DNA of 64,000 nt from JAHECE01 sp963780675 (GCA_963780675.1 CAWACR010000003.1:744001-808000); one strand, 5' to 3'. Shown: positions 9,342 to 18,390, numbered from the stretch's first letter. Numbers and translations are program-made. The notes: a model not told the origin generated them from the letters alone.

Positions 9342-9789
9342 CGGAGATCCCAGCGATCTCGCGGTGGTCGACACCGATATCTGGTCGCACCTGTTCGGGC
9401 GGCGGCGGCGTCCCGCACCCTTGCTCACGGCGTGGCGTGAAGGGCTGATCGGCCGGCGCGTCGTCATCGCGACACAGACCCGCGCCGAGGTGCTCGTCGG
9501 GCTCCGGATCGGTGGGCTGGGGTCAGCGCGATCGGACGTGATCGCGGCCGCGCTGGCAGCAACCCCCGTGGTGCCGGTGACGCCCGACGTCGTCGAGTCC
9601 TTCGTCACCCTGAGCGTCGAGGCGAAGGCCGCCGGCCACGCCATCGCCGCCAAGATTCACACCGCCGGCCGATGGGCAGCGGCAACGGCGATCGCGATCG
9701 GCGCGCCGCTGCTGAGCGCCGACCGCGTCTACCGCAACGCACCCCGGCTGCGACTGCTCGACGTCGAGGAAGGAGACACCCGTGTCTGA
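9334..9789 (+). CDS. PIN-domain (VapC-like) protein lacking one canonical acidic residue
   Basis: The 151-residue protein starts at GTG 9334, inside the end of the preceding gene. PIN landmarks are the first acidic motif LAVVDTDIWSHLF, the second in QTRAEVLVGL, and a C-terminal TAIAIGAPLLSADRVYR. In typical VapC proteins the segment before TAI reads DRWIAATAI; here it is AGRWAAATAI, so the acidic residue usually found there is Gly. VapC proteins are Mg-dependent RNases, and losing this residue may weaken or change activity. Its end overlaps the start of hsdM by 8 bases. The upstream unknown gene would be the candidate antitoxin. Confidence 0.82.
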   Translation: MSSGDPSDLAVVDTDIWSHLFGRRRRPAPLLTAWREGLIGRRVVIATQTRAEVLVGLRIGGLGSARSDVIAAALAATPVVPVTPDVVESFVTLSVEAKAAGHAIAAKIHTAGRWAAATAIAIGAPLLSADRVYRNAPRLRLLDVEEGDTRV

Positions 9790-11300
9790 GGCGCGGCGGT
9801 TGGTCGACAAGTTGTGGTCGTACTGCAACGTGCTGCGCGACGACGGGTGTCAGCACGATCGAGTACACGGAGCAGCTGACGTACCTGCTGTTCCTGAAGA
9901 TGGCGCACGAGCGGGAGACCCGGCCGTTGAGGCCGGAGCGGATCGTGCCCGACGGAGTGCTCGTGGCAGCGGCTGCTGGACGCCGAGGGCGATGACCTGG
10001 AGGTCACGTACCGGCACATCCTGGAGCGGCTCGCCCGCCAGCCGGGGACGTTGGGTGTGATCTTCCGGAAGGCGCAGAACCGGATCCAGGACCCGGCGAA
10101 GCTGAAGCGGCTGATCGTGGACCTGATCGACAAGGAGAACTGGTCCGCCTCGGGGGTGGACATCAAGGGCGACGCCTACGAGGAGCTGTTGTCCAAGGGT
10201 GCGGAGGACATCAAGTCCGGGGCGGGGCAGTACTTCACCCCGCGGCCGCTGATCCAGGCGATGGTCGACTGCGTGCGCCCGTCGGCGTCGGACACGGTGA
10301 TCGACCCGGCCGCCGGGACCGGCGGGTTCCTGCTCGCCGCGCACGCGTACGCGTCCCGGCGCGCGGAGAGCCTGACTCCGACGGAGCGGGACCACCTGCG
10401 GGACGGGTTCGTGCACGGGATCGAGCTGGTCGATGGGACGGCGCGTCTGGCGGCGATGAACCTGCTGTTGCACGGGATCGGGAAGCCGGACGGGCCGTCG
10501 CGGATCGAGGTCAAGGACTCCCTGACCGCGGACCCGGGTGTGCGGTACTCGGTGGTGTTGACGAATCCGCCGTTCGGTCGGAAGTCGTCGGTGACGATGG
10601 TCGGGGCGGACGGGCGGGAGTCGCGGGAGGAGTTGGAGATCGTCCGGACGGACTTCTGGACGACCACGTCGAACAAGCAGCTGAACTTCGTGCAGCACAT
10701 CGCGACGATCCTGGACATCAACGGCCGCGCGGCCGTGGTGCTGCCGGACAACGTGCTGTTCGAGGGTGGGGCGGGGGAGACCATCCGGCGGCGCCTGTTG
10801 CGCGAGTTCGACGTCCACACGCTGCTGCGCCTTCCCACGGGGATCTTCTACGCCCAGGGTGTGAAGGCGAACGTGCTGTTCTTCGACAAGAAGCAGGCCA
10901 TGCCGGGCCGGCCGTGGACGGAGCGGCTGTGGGTGTACGACCTGCGGACCAACCAGCACTTCACCCTCAAGCAGAACCCGCTGCGCCGGCACGCACCTGG
11001 ACGACTTCGTCGACCTGCTACGCCCCGGGCCGGGTGCGATCGGAGCGGGTGGAGACGGAGCGGTTCCGGGCGTTCACCTACGAGGAGCTGGTCGCGCGGG
11101 ACAAGGCGAATCTCGACATCACCTGGCTCAAGGACGACTCCCTGGAGGACCTCGACAACCTGCCCGCACCGGAGATCATCGCCCGTGAGATCGTCGAAGA
11201 CCTCACCGCCGCCCTCGCCGAGTTCGAGGCCGTCGCCGCCGCGCTCGAAGCCGCCGCCAACGGCGGTGGAGCGCGCCTCGCTGCCGAGGATGCATCGTGA
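9782..11300 (+). CDS. hsdM: Type I restriction-modification methyltransferase subunit (HsdM), several frameshifts
   Basis: The start is GTG 9782 (SEARRLVDKLWSYCNVLRDD) with GGAAGGAG upstream. The N-terminal helical domain (TEQLTYLLFLKMAHE) is followed by GQYFTPRPLIQAMVD, SAM motif I DPAAGTGGFLLAA near 10306 and the N6-adenine catalytic motif TNPPFG near 10561. Frame changes occur near 9848 (GGG plus T), 9960 (GTG plus C), 10988 and 11015. Removing the extra base in each restores a continuous product of about 500 residues ending GGARLAAEDAS. HsdM methylates adenine in the HsdS target to protect host DNA. The mrr start overlaps its stop (GTGA). Confidence 0.9.
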
Positions 11301-12238
11301 CGATCCCGGACTACCAGACGCTAATGGCGCCGGTCCTGCGTGAACTCGCCGACGGGACCGAGCGGGCAACCAGGGACCTCGCTGCAGCGCTCGCTCCAGT
11401 GTTCTCACTCACCGACGAGGAACTCGCGCAGAGTCTGCCGAGCGGGCAGTCGCTGTGGCGAAGTCGCGTCCAGTGGGCGACCCAGTACCTCTACCAGGCC
11501 CGGGCGATTGTTCGCCCGCGCCGGGGTGTCTTCACGATCACCGACCGCGGGCGGGCTCTTCTGGCCGCGCATCCGGAACGGGTCGGCAACGAGCACCTGG
11601 AGGAGTTCGAGGAGTTCCGCGATTTCAAGAACCGCAGCCGCGGCGAAACCACAACACCGACGTACAGGACCCGCACAGCGCCGATGCCAGTACCGGCCGC
11701 CGGCCCGAGCGAGTCATCGGACGCCACGCCCTACGACCGGATCGCATCAGCGGCCGCGGAGGCGAACGCCGCCGTGGCCGCCGAGCTCCTGCAACGGATC
11801 AACGAGCAGCCGCCGGAGTTCCTCGAACGCGTCGTCCTCGACCTCCTCGTGGCGATGGGCTACGCGGGAGCGCTCGGCAAACAGGAGCACCTCGGCCGCT
11901 CCGGCGACGAGGGCATCGACGGCGTCCTCGACCAGGACGCCCTCGGCCTGGACCGCATCTACATCCAGGCCAAGCGCTACGCCTCGGGGCGCACGGTCGG
12001 TCGACCTGATATCCAAGGCTTCGTCGGAGCCCTCCACGGCGCCCAGGCCTCCCGCGGCGTCTTCATCACCACCAGCCGGTTCAGCCCCGAGGCCCGCGCC
12101 TACACCGCCGTCGTCCCGCAACGCCTCGTCCTCATCGACGGCGACCAACTCGCCCGCCTCATGGTCACCCACGGCGTCGGCGTCCAAACCGAACAGACCA
12201 TCACCCTGAAGAAGATCGACGAAGACTTCTTCGAATAG
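11297..12238 (+). CDS. mrr: Mrr-type restriction endonuclease
   Basis: The 313-residue protein has an N-terminal winged-helix Mrr_N domain (residues 1-95, ending VFTITDRGRALLAAHP) and a C-terminal PD-(D/E)xK nuclease domain (about 165-300). The active site is recognisable as GDEGIDGVLDQD followed by IYIQAKRYA. VGRPDIQGFVGAL and RGVFITTSRFSPEA are typical further blocks of this family. Mrr enzymes cut DNA carrying foreign methylation. It is coupled to hsdM through a GTGA overlap and is the last gene of the island. The family often contains only the C-terminal domain; here both parts are present and the frame is intact. Confidence 0.92.
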   Translation: MTIPDYQTLMAPVLRELADGTERATRDLAAALAPVFSLTDEELAQSLPSGQSLWRSRVQWATQYLYQARAIVRPRRGVFTITDRGRALLAAHPERVGNEHLEEFEEFRDFKNRSRGETTTPTYRTRTAPMPVPAAGPSESSDATPYDRIASAAAEANAAVAAELLQRINEQPPEFLERVVLDLLVAMGYAGALGKQEHLGRSGDEGIDGVLDQDALGLDRIYIQAKRYASGRTVGRPDIQGFVGALHGAQASRGVFITTSRFSPEARAYTAVVPQRLVLIDGDQLARLMVTHGVGVQTEQTITLKKIDEDFFE

Positions 12239-12609
12239 CCGGCCCCGCCCTCAGCACGAGCCCACCGTGGTGCTACCTGTGCAGCGGGGACCGGACCATC
12301 GGTGCCGGTGAAGGCCACCCGAGTTGCAGGCAGCTATCTCCCGCACCTGGCTGCCATGATGCGCGTTCAGGCTCCTGATGCTGCTGTCGCCGAGCGACTT
12401 GCCGGACTCCCTCGATCTGAACGTGATCCGCGGGAGCCCATGGTCCCGGGAGCGGGGTGATCCATCGCTGTAGGGTCTTGTTCGTCCCCTGCCGGCGCGA
12501 TCTGGCGCCAGCGAACTTCCCGATGGCCGCCCGGGTGGCGACGCGAGGCTCGTTGAGCGGCGTGGTCTGCGCGCCGGGCAGGGGCCGCTCCAACCCGGAA
12601 GGCTCGATC
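12239..12609. other. Intergenic gap after the defence island, no gene or RNA recognised
   Basis: These 371 bases separate mrr from the amidase start. I see no convincing coding frame, tRNA, insertion sequence or inverted terminal repeat. Several short GC-rich inverted segments occur but none is followed by a T-run. The promoter of the amidase gene must lie here. Confidence 0.4.
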
Positions 12610-15009
12610 GTGGTCGGTCGCCGTGCCCGAATCGTCTCCGCCATCTCTGCGTTCGTCCTGGCGTCGGTCGGGGTGCTCCCCAGCCTCGCGGCCGCGGCGC
12701 AGTCCACCGCGGCTGCGCCAGGGCTTCGTGCCGGGAACACGCGCGACGCTCGCCCGGCCGAGCCGGTGGTGCGCGTCCCGCTGACAGACGCGCGTGGCCG
12801 ACGCACGCTGATCGCCGACGAGGAGCGCGGGGCAGGTGACGCCGTGCTGACACCGCCCATGGCGACGTCCGAGTTCTACGTCGCGGGGGTGACGTGGGCG
12901 GCCGGGGGCGACCTGCCCGACGGCGCCCGCGTCCTGCTGCGGGTGCTCGAGGACGGTGCGTGGTCTGCGTGGCTCGAGGCCGGGATCGAGGACGGCGGGC
13001 CCGACGACGCGTCCGCTGTTCGCGGGACAGCCCCGTTCGTCACGGGTGGTGCTCAGGCGGTGCAGGTCCAGGTCACCGGGGATCCCGCCGCTCTGCCGGC
13101 GGACCTCGAGCTGGCCCTCATCCCGGCGAACCCATCCGCGGCGGAGGTCACGCTCACCGAGCCGCCTGCTCAACCGGACGTGCTCCCGGACGACGGCGGT
13201 GCGGGGTCGGCCGGTGCCGCCGTATCGGCTCCCTCCGTGGCGGGCCCCGTGGGCGGCGGTGCGCGCGGGTCTTCCGTCCCTCTCGGGCTGGCGCAGGCGT
13301 TGGCAGCCGGGACCGCCGAGGCGGCGCTGGCCGGGCCGCTGCCTGCCAGCGTGCCGGTCCCCGGCGTCGGAGACATCGTCACCCGCTCCGACTGGGGCGC
13401 GGACGAGACCTGGACGGACGCGAACTGGACGCCTCGGTACTTCCCGCTCCAGGCGGCGGTCGTGCACCACACCGCGGGCACCAACGGCTACACCGCCGCG
13501 GAGTCGGCGGGCATCGTGAAGGCCATCTTCGCTTACCACACCGCGTCTCTGGGCTGGGGTGACATCGGGTACAACTTCCTCGTCGACAGGTTCGGGACGG
13601 TCTTCGAGGGGCGCAAGTACTCGGTGAGCAACCAGACGGGCGTCCCTGCCGGGTGGCTGATCGAGGCGGGCCACGCGACGAGCTTCAACAAGGGCAGCGT
13701 GGGCATCGCGGCGATGGGCGACTTCACGCGCTCGGACGCCCCGGATCCCGCGCAGATCGTGTCCGCCATGGCGGCCGTGATCGCGTGGAAGTTCGGCGCC
13801 GCGAACCTCGACTCCACGAGCAGCAGCGGGTTCGCCTCCCCGGCCACCAAGTCCACCACCACCTATCCCACCGGCACGGCCCTGCCACGGATCTTCGCCC
13901 ACGACGACGTCGCCGCGACCCTGTGCCCCGGAACCCTGTACGACAGTCTCAGCGGGCTTCGCACCGCGGTCCGGGCGAGCTACACCCGGTCCAGCGACGT
14001 GACAGCGCCCGTGGTGACGTCGAACCCGACGGGCGGGTCCTACCCCTCGGGCGAAAGGGTCACCCTTACGGCGAACGACCCGGACGCCGCGATCTACTAC
14101 ACGAGCGACGGGGCGAAGGTCTTCTACTCACCCTCGTGGGCAACGAATCCCCTCATCCCGAACACCACCTACACGGAGCCGCTGACCCTCACCGCGACCA
14201 CGACGCTGACCTACGTCGCCATCGACCAGGCCGGTAACACCTCGGCCCCGGTCACCCAGCCCTACACCGTGAAGCCGGTCCCGGTCATCTCGGGCTTGGC
14301 CCCCTCCTCCGGCGGTGTCGGGACCTCGGTGACGATCACCGGTGCGAACTTCACCGGCGCGACGGCGGTGACCTTCGCCGGTGTCACCACACAGACGTTC
14401 ACGGTCCTGTCGGCGACCTCGATCGTTGCGTCGGTCCCGTCGGGTGCGGGAACGGGCCAGATCGCTGTCGTGACGCCGGGCGGGACCGCGGCCAGCACCG
14501 CGACGTTCACAGTGGGCGCGACGGCGGTCGCGCCCAGCATCACGAGCCTGTCTCCCACGTCCGGGACCGCAGGCACAACCGTCATGCTGACCGGGACCAA
14601 CGTGGCCGGGGCGACGTCTGTGATCTTCAGCGGCTCCACCCTCGCGTCGTGGACCGTGCTGTCGGCGACCCAGCTCCGGGTCGTCATCCCCGCCGGGGTG
14701 CCCAGCGGGAGATTCACGGTCACCACGGTCGGCGGGAGCGGCACAAGCACGGGAAGCTTCACCGTCTCCGCTCCGAGGATCAAGTCGTTCACACCCACCT
14801 CCGGCAGGGTCGGCACCGCCGTGACGATCACCGGGGCCAACCTGACCGGAGCGACAGCGGTGAGGTTCAACGGCACCACCGCCACCTTCACGGTCGTGTC
14901 GGCGACCTCGATCAAGGCGGTCGTTCCCCCCGGCGCGACGACCGGAAAGGTCACTGTCTCAACCGGCGGCGGCACCGCGACGAGTTCGGGAACCTTCACC
15001 GTCAAGTAG
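12610..15009 (+). CDS. Secreted N-acetylmuramoyl-L-alanine amidase (PGRP type) with chitobiase-like and three TIG domains
   Basis: I start it at GTG 12610 because a clean signal peptide follows (VGRRARIV, then a hydrophobic core to SLAAAAQS); the open frame runs further upstream without a plausible leader. About 799 residues. The PGRP/amidase domain spans roughly residues 250-450, with zinc-ligand blocks VVHHTAGTNGY and AHDDVAATLCPG. A chitobiase-like repeat follows (about 470-555: AIYYTSDGAKV, YVAIDQAGNTS), then three IPT/TIG repeats (about 557, 642 and 721 on), each opening like ITSLSPTSGTAGTTV. It should cleave the stem peptide from muramic acid in the cell wall, with the repeats acting as surface-binding modules. 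Confidence 0.9.
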   Translation: MVGRRARIVSAISAFVLASVGVLPSLAAAAQSTAAAPGLRAGNTRDARPAEPVVRVPLTDARGRRTLIADEERGAGDAVLTPPMATSEFYVAGVTWAAGGDLPDGARVLLRVLEDGAWSAWLEAGIEDGGPDDASAVRGTAPFVTGGAQAVQVQVTGDPAALPADLELALIPANPSAAEVTLTEPPAQPDVLPDDGGAGSAGAAVSAPSVAGPVGGGARGSSVPLGLAQALAAGTAEAALAGPLPASVPVPGVGDIVTRSDWGADETWTDANWTPRYFPLQAAVVHHTAGTNGYTAAESAGIVKAIFAYHTASLGWGDIGYNFLVDRFGTVFEGRKYSVSNQTGVPAGWLIEAGHATSFNKGSVGIAAMGDFTRSDAPDPAQIVSAMAAVIAWKFGAANLDSTSSSGFASPATKSTTTYPTGTALPRIFAHDDVAATLCPGTLYDSLSGLRTAVRASYTRSSDVTAPVVTSNPTGGSYPSGERVTLTANDPDAAIYYTSDGAKVFYSPSWATNPLIPNTTYTEPLTLTATTTLTYVAIDQAGNTSAPVTQPYTVKPVPVISGLAPSSGGVGTSVTITGANFTGATAVTFAGVTTQTFTVLSATSIVASVPSGAGTGQIAVVTPGGTAASTATFTVGATAVAPSITSLSPTSGTAGTTVMLTGTNVAGATSVIFSGSTLASWTVLSATQLRVVIPAGVPSGRFTVTTVGGSGTSTGSFTVSAPRIKSFTPTSGRVGTAVTITGANLTGATAVRFNGTTATFTVVSATSIKAVVPPGATTGKVTVSTGGGTATSSGTFTVK

Positions 15010-15146
15010 GCCGCAGCAGACGACCGCGCTCGGGGCCGGAGTCCCGGGGCCGGTCGTGAGTCAGGCCCGGTCCTCTCGAGTCGTCCTTCGTCTCGTCTCC
15101 CAGGTGAGAGGCGACGTCCGGAGCGCGTGACGAGCAGGGTCCGTCG

Positions 15147-15953
15147 TCACGCCGCGAGCGTCCCGCCGAACACCTGCCAGGCGAGCGCGGACTTCGCGAC
15201 CAGGCTCAGGGTGATGTACGCACGCTCACCCACCAGGTAGTCGCGGAAGCGCCCCACCTGCTTGTACTGGAGCCACTGGTTGAGCGCGAAGACGTTGAAG
15301 AACGCAAACAGCGACACGATGATCCCGTAGACGAAGGCCGGGGGCTCGGCGCCGCTGGTCGACCCGGGCGCGATGACGTACACGAGGATCGCCAACCACG
15401 GCACGATCCCGGCGAGGCACCCGAAGATGAACGGGATCCAGCCACCGTCGCCCGGCTGCTGGTACTTCTCCTGCAGTGCGCCGAACAGGATCATCGAGGC
15501 GTTGACCCCGAAGAGCGCGAGGAGGGCTGCGACATCCGTGATTCCGGTGATCTGGGCGATCAGGACGATCATCAGGGAACTCGACAGCGAGTACTCGACC
15601 CAGCGGAAGTAGTTGCGATTCTGCGTCAGGCCGGTCGTGTAGCGGCCGAAGAACGTCGGCGAGGCGACGACGAGGTGGAAGAGCGCCGACAGCGCGAGGA
15701 AGGCGGCGACCGCCAGGCCGATCGGGATGTCGACGATGTCCACGGTCTCACCGGGAGACCCGGGCGGCCCGATCAGATAGGTCCCCGTCACGGGGATGGC
15801 GAAGTCGTTCGCGAGGGCGAGCACGGCGACCGCCTGGACCGCGTGGAACGCGGCGGCGCCGAGGTTGTACCGGCGCAGGCCCGGGAAGCGCGCCGGGTCG
15901 ATGCCGGGCGTGGATGCCTGTGGTGCGTGCTCGGCTCGCGTGGAACTGCGCAT
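15147..15953 (-). CDS. Heliorhodopsin
   Basis: The 268-residue protein has seven hydrophobic segments. TM7 contains SLVAKSALAWQVF with K254 as the retinal Schiff-base lysine, and TM3 contains FRWVEYSLSSSLMI with E120 in the counter-ion position. Both are heliorhodopsin hallmarks and differ from type 1 pump rhodopsins, which have Asp in TM3. Heliorhodopsins bind retinal with an inverted topology and usually do not pump ions; sensory, transport-regulating and enzyme-regulating roles have been suggested. No retinal synthesis gene (carotenoid oxygenase) is in this window. The gene is divergent from the patatin-like gene, and its first 25 residues are a cytoplasmic-type tail. Confidence 0.93.
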   Translation of the reverse strand: MRSSTRAEHAPQASTPGIDPARFPGLRRYNLGAAAFHAVQAVAVLALANDFAIPVTGTYLIGPPGSPGETVDIVDIPIGLAVAAFLALSALFHLVVASPTFFGRYTTGLTQNRNYFRWVEYSLSSSLMIVLIAQITGITDVAALLALFGVNASMILFGALQEKYQQPGDGGWIPFIFGCLAGIVPWLAILVYVIAPGSTSGAEPPAFVYGIIVSLFAFFNVFALNQWLQYKQVGRFRDYLVGERAYITLSLVAKSALAWQVFGGTLAA

Positions 15954-16074
15954 GGTCTCTCCCTGGTCGAGGTGCCTCGTGGTGATCTACCTATCCACTA
16001 CTTCCCCTTTCGGGGGCCCCGTGGATGCACCCCCGGCCGATCGACCTCCGCATCGCGCCGCGGTCGAGGGGGCC

Positions 16075-16088
16075 TAGCATCGGCGTCG
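16075..16088 (+). promoter_or_regulatory. Leaderless promoter of the patatin-like gene
   Basis: TAGCAT at 16075-16080 is 7 bases before GTG 16088. It supports this start over the longer open frame that begins at 16025. Confidence 0.5.
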
Positions 16089-17047
16089 TGACCTCCCCGA
16101 CTCGCGTGGCGCTCGCCCTCGGCAGCGGGGGCGCCCGCGGGTACGCCCACATCGGCGCCATCGAGGTCCTCGAAGAGCGCGGGTGCGAGGTCGTCAGCGT
16201 TGCGGGCTCGTCCATGGGCGCCGTCGTCGGCGGTCTCCACGCCGCGGGCAGCCTCCCCGTGTACGCCGACTGGACGCGCACCCTCACCCAGCGGGACGTC
16301 CTGCGGCTGCTGGACCCCTCGTTCCGGGCGCCGGGCGCCTTCCGCGGGGAGAAGATCCTGGCCAGGGTCAGCGAGCTGTTGGGCGACCTGCTCATCGAGG
16401 ACCTGCCGATTCCTTACACCGCCGTCGCAACGGATCTCCTCTCCCGGCGGGAGGTGTGGTTCCAGCGGGGTCCAGTGGTCGGCGCGATCCGGGCCTCGAT
16501 CGCCCTGCCCGGGGTGTTCACCCCGGTGATGGTGAACGGTCGGCTGCTCGCCGATGGCGGTCTGCTGAACCCCGTGCCCGTGGCGCCGGTGACCAGCGCG
16601 GCTGCCGACCTCACGGTTGCCGTGTCACTCGGGGGCAGACGGCAGGATGATCCGGGTACCGGGGCTCCTGTCCATGAGTCCGGCGCGCTGCGTCCGGCCG
16701 AGGAATGGCTCGAGCGGTGGCTCCCGGCGGCCCTGCGGATGCCCGGACCGGGAGCGTTGGGGGAGGACGCGCGCGCCGGCCAACCGCAGGACGCACTCAA
16801 CGCCCTCCCACCGGGGCTCCGGACGTTCGACGTGATGACCCTGGCGATCGAGGCGATGGAGAGTGTTCTGACCAGGTACCGCCTGGCGGGCTACCCGCCG
16901 GACGTGCTCGTGACCGTCCCCCAGGACGCGTGCCGGACGATGGACTTCCACAAGGCCGAGGAGATGATCGCGCTCGGTCGGACCCTCATGACCGAGGCGC
17001 TCGACGAGGCCGGCATCCACCCGGTCGTGGGGCCGGCCGTGGGCTGA
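16088..17047 (+). CDS. Patatin-like phospholipase (RssA/NTE type)
   Basis: The 319-residue protein carries the complete patatin signature: the oxyanion loop GSGGARGYAHIG at residues 12-23, the nucleophile elbow GSSMG and the catalytic Asp in LLADGGLLNPVPV. The Ser-Asp dyad hydrolyses acyl esters of lipids; the natural substrate is unknown. There is no signal peptide, so it is probably cytoplasmic or peripheral to the membrane. The start at GTG 16088 is chosen because TAGCAT lies 7 bases upstream. It is divergent from the heliorhodopsin gene, with about 130 bases between them for both promoters, and converges on the glutamate dehydrogenase gene. Confidence 0.9.
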   Translation: MTSPTRVALALGSGGARGYAHIGAIEVLEERGCEVVSVAGSSMGAVVGGLHAAGSLPVYADWTRTLTQRDVLRLLDPSFRAPGAFRGEKILARVSELLGDLLIEDLPIPYTAVATDLLSRREVWFQRGPVVGAIRASIALPGVFTPVMVNGRLLADGGLLNPVPVAPVTSAAADLTVAVSLGGRRQDDPGTGAPVHESGALRPAEEWLERWLPAALRMPGPGALGEDARAGQPQDALNALPPGLRTFDVMTLAIEAMESVLTRYRLAGYPPDVLVTVPQDACRTMDFHKAEEMIALGRTLMTEALDEAGIHPVVGPAVG

Positions 17048-17091
17048 CGTGCGCTGGGCGCGCGGGCCCGGTCACGTGGGCTTGCGTCTCC

Positions 17092-18390
17092 TCACGGCCA
17101 GATCCCTCGCTCCTGCGTGACGGTGGCCAGTCGGCCGACCGCCTCGACCATCGCAGCTGTGCGCAGGTCGACGCACGGGCCGGACGTGCCGGCGTCGGCC
17201 GAGAACGTCTGCCAGCGGGCCACGACCCGGTCGACGGCTGACGTCATGTGCTCCAGCAGGTGGGCGTTCACCTCCGCGAGGGACCAGCTGTGGTGCTCGA
17301 TGTTCTGCACCCACTCCAGGTAGGAGACGGCCACGCCGCCGGCGTTGGCGAGGATGTCGGGGATCACGGGGATGCCGCGTGCCTGGAGGAGGTCGTCGGC
17401 CTCCGGCGTGACCGGACGGTTGGCGGCCTCGAGGACCAGCCTCGCGTGGACGTCGCCGGCGTTGCCGCTGTGGATCTGCCCGCCGACGGCCGCCGGGACC
17501 AGGACGTCGCAGTCCAGGGCGAGGAGTTCCGCGTTCGTGACGGTCCTCGACCCCGGGAGGCCGACGACCGATCCCGACGTGACCTTGTGGGCCTCGACGT
17601 CGGCGACGTCGAGCGCGGCGTGTTCGGCGGCCACGATCCCGCCTCGCGAGTCGCTCAGAGCGACGACGCGCGCCCCGCGGTCGCGGAAGACGCGCGCCGC
17701 CGCCCGGCCCACGTCGCCGAACCCCTGGATGGCGACACGCGCGCCGTCGAGGGTCGCGAGTCCCGGGACGACGCCGAGCGCGAGGGCACGCTCCACGGCA
17801 TCGACGCATCCGCGGCCCGTGGCCTCCTCCCGCCCCTCGGAACCGCCGAGGTCTATCGGCTTGCCGGTCACGACGGGCCAGTTGTTGAGGCCGGGGTGCA
17901 ACTGGTCGTACGTGTCGAAGACCCACGCCATGGTCTGGGCGTTGGTGTAGAGGTCCGGGGCCGGGATGTCGGTGTACGGGCCGATCGTGTCCCCGAGGTC
18001 GGAGATGTAGCGGCGGGTGAGGCGCCGGAGCTCTCCCGTGCTGAGCGCCTTGGTGTCGCACGCGATGCCGCCCTTGGCCCCGCCGAACGGCACCCGCACC
18101 AGCGCGCACTTCCAGGTCATGAGGGCCGCGAGCGCCGTCGTCTCCTCCATCGACACGCTCGGGTGGTACCGGATCCCGCCCTTGCCCGGGCCGAGCAGAC
18201 GGCTGTGCAGCACGCGGTAGCCGACGAAGTTGCGGAACGTGCCGTCGTCCATCTCGATCGGCAGGTTGACCACGATCGTGCGGCGGGCGAGGCGGAGGAA
18301 GTCCACGAGACCTGGCTCGATGTGGGCCAGGTGGGCCCGGGCACGCGCGAACTGCTCGTCGACGATGCGTCGCGGGTCGAGTTCGGACAT
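17092..18390 (-). CDS. Glu/Leu/Phe/Val dehydrogenase (glutamate dehydrogenase)
   Basis: The 432-residue protein matches the length of hexameric NAD(P)-dependent glutamate dehydrogenases. Substrate-domain motifs are PGKGGIRYHP and VPFGGAKGGI with the catalytic-region lysine, followed by the Rossmann fingerprint VAIQGFGDVGRAAA and the C-terminal ANAGGVAVSYLEWVQN. It interconverts glutamate and 2-oxoglutarate plus ammonia. I use ATG at 18390 (SELDPRRIV); a GTG four codons upstream at 18402 is possible. It stands alone, convergent with the patatin-like gene and divergent from the thioredoxin-CcdA gene. A specificity for leucine or valine cannot be excluded from motifs alone. Confidence 0.88.
   Translation of the reverse strand: MSELDPRRIVDEQFARARAHLAHIEPGLVDFLRLARRTIVVNLPIEMDDGTFRNFVGYRVLHSRLLGPGKGGIRYHPSVSMEETTALAALMTWKCALVRVPFGGAKGGIACDTKALSTGELRRLTRRYISDLGDTIGPYTDIPAPDLYTNAQTMAWVFDTYDQLHPGLNNWPVVTGKPIDLGGSEGREEATGRGCVDAVERALALGVVPGLATLDGARVAIQGFGDVGRAAARVFRDRGARVVALSDSRGGIVAAEHAALDVADVEAHKVTSGSVVGLPGSRTVTNAELLALDCDVLVPAAVGGQIHSGNAGDVHARLVLEAANRPVTPEADDLLQARGIPVIPDILANAGGVAVSYLEWVQNIEHHSWSLAEVNAHLLEHMTSAVDRVVARWQTFSADAGTSGPCVDLRTAAMVEAVGRLATVTQERGIWP

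Noticed and set aside
12239..12609. A c-di-AMP (ydaO-type) riboswitch ahead of the secreted amidase
   Set aside because: Such riboswitches precede wall hydrolases in actinobacteria, but I could not find the conserved core blocks here.
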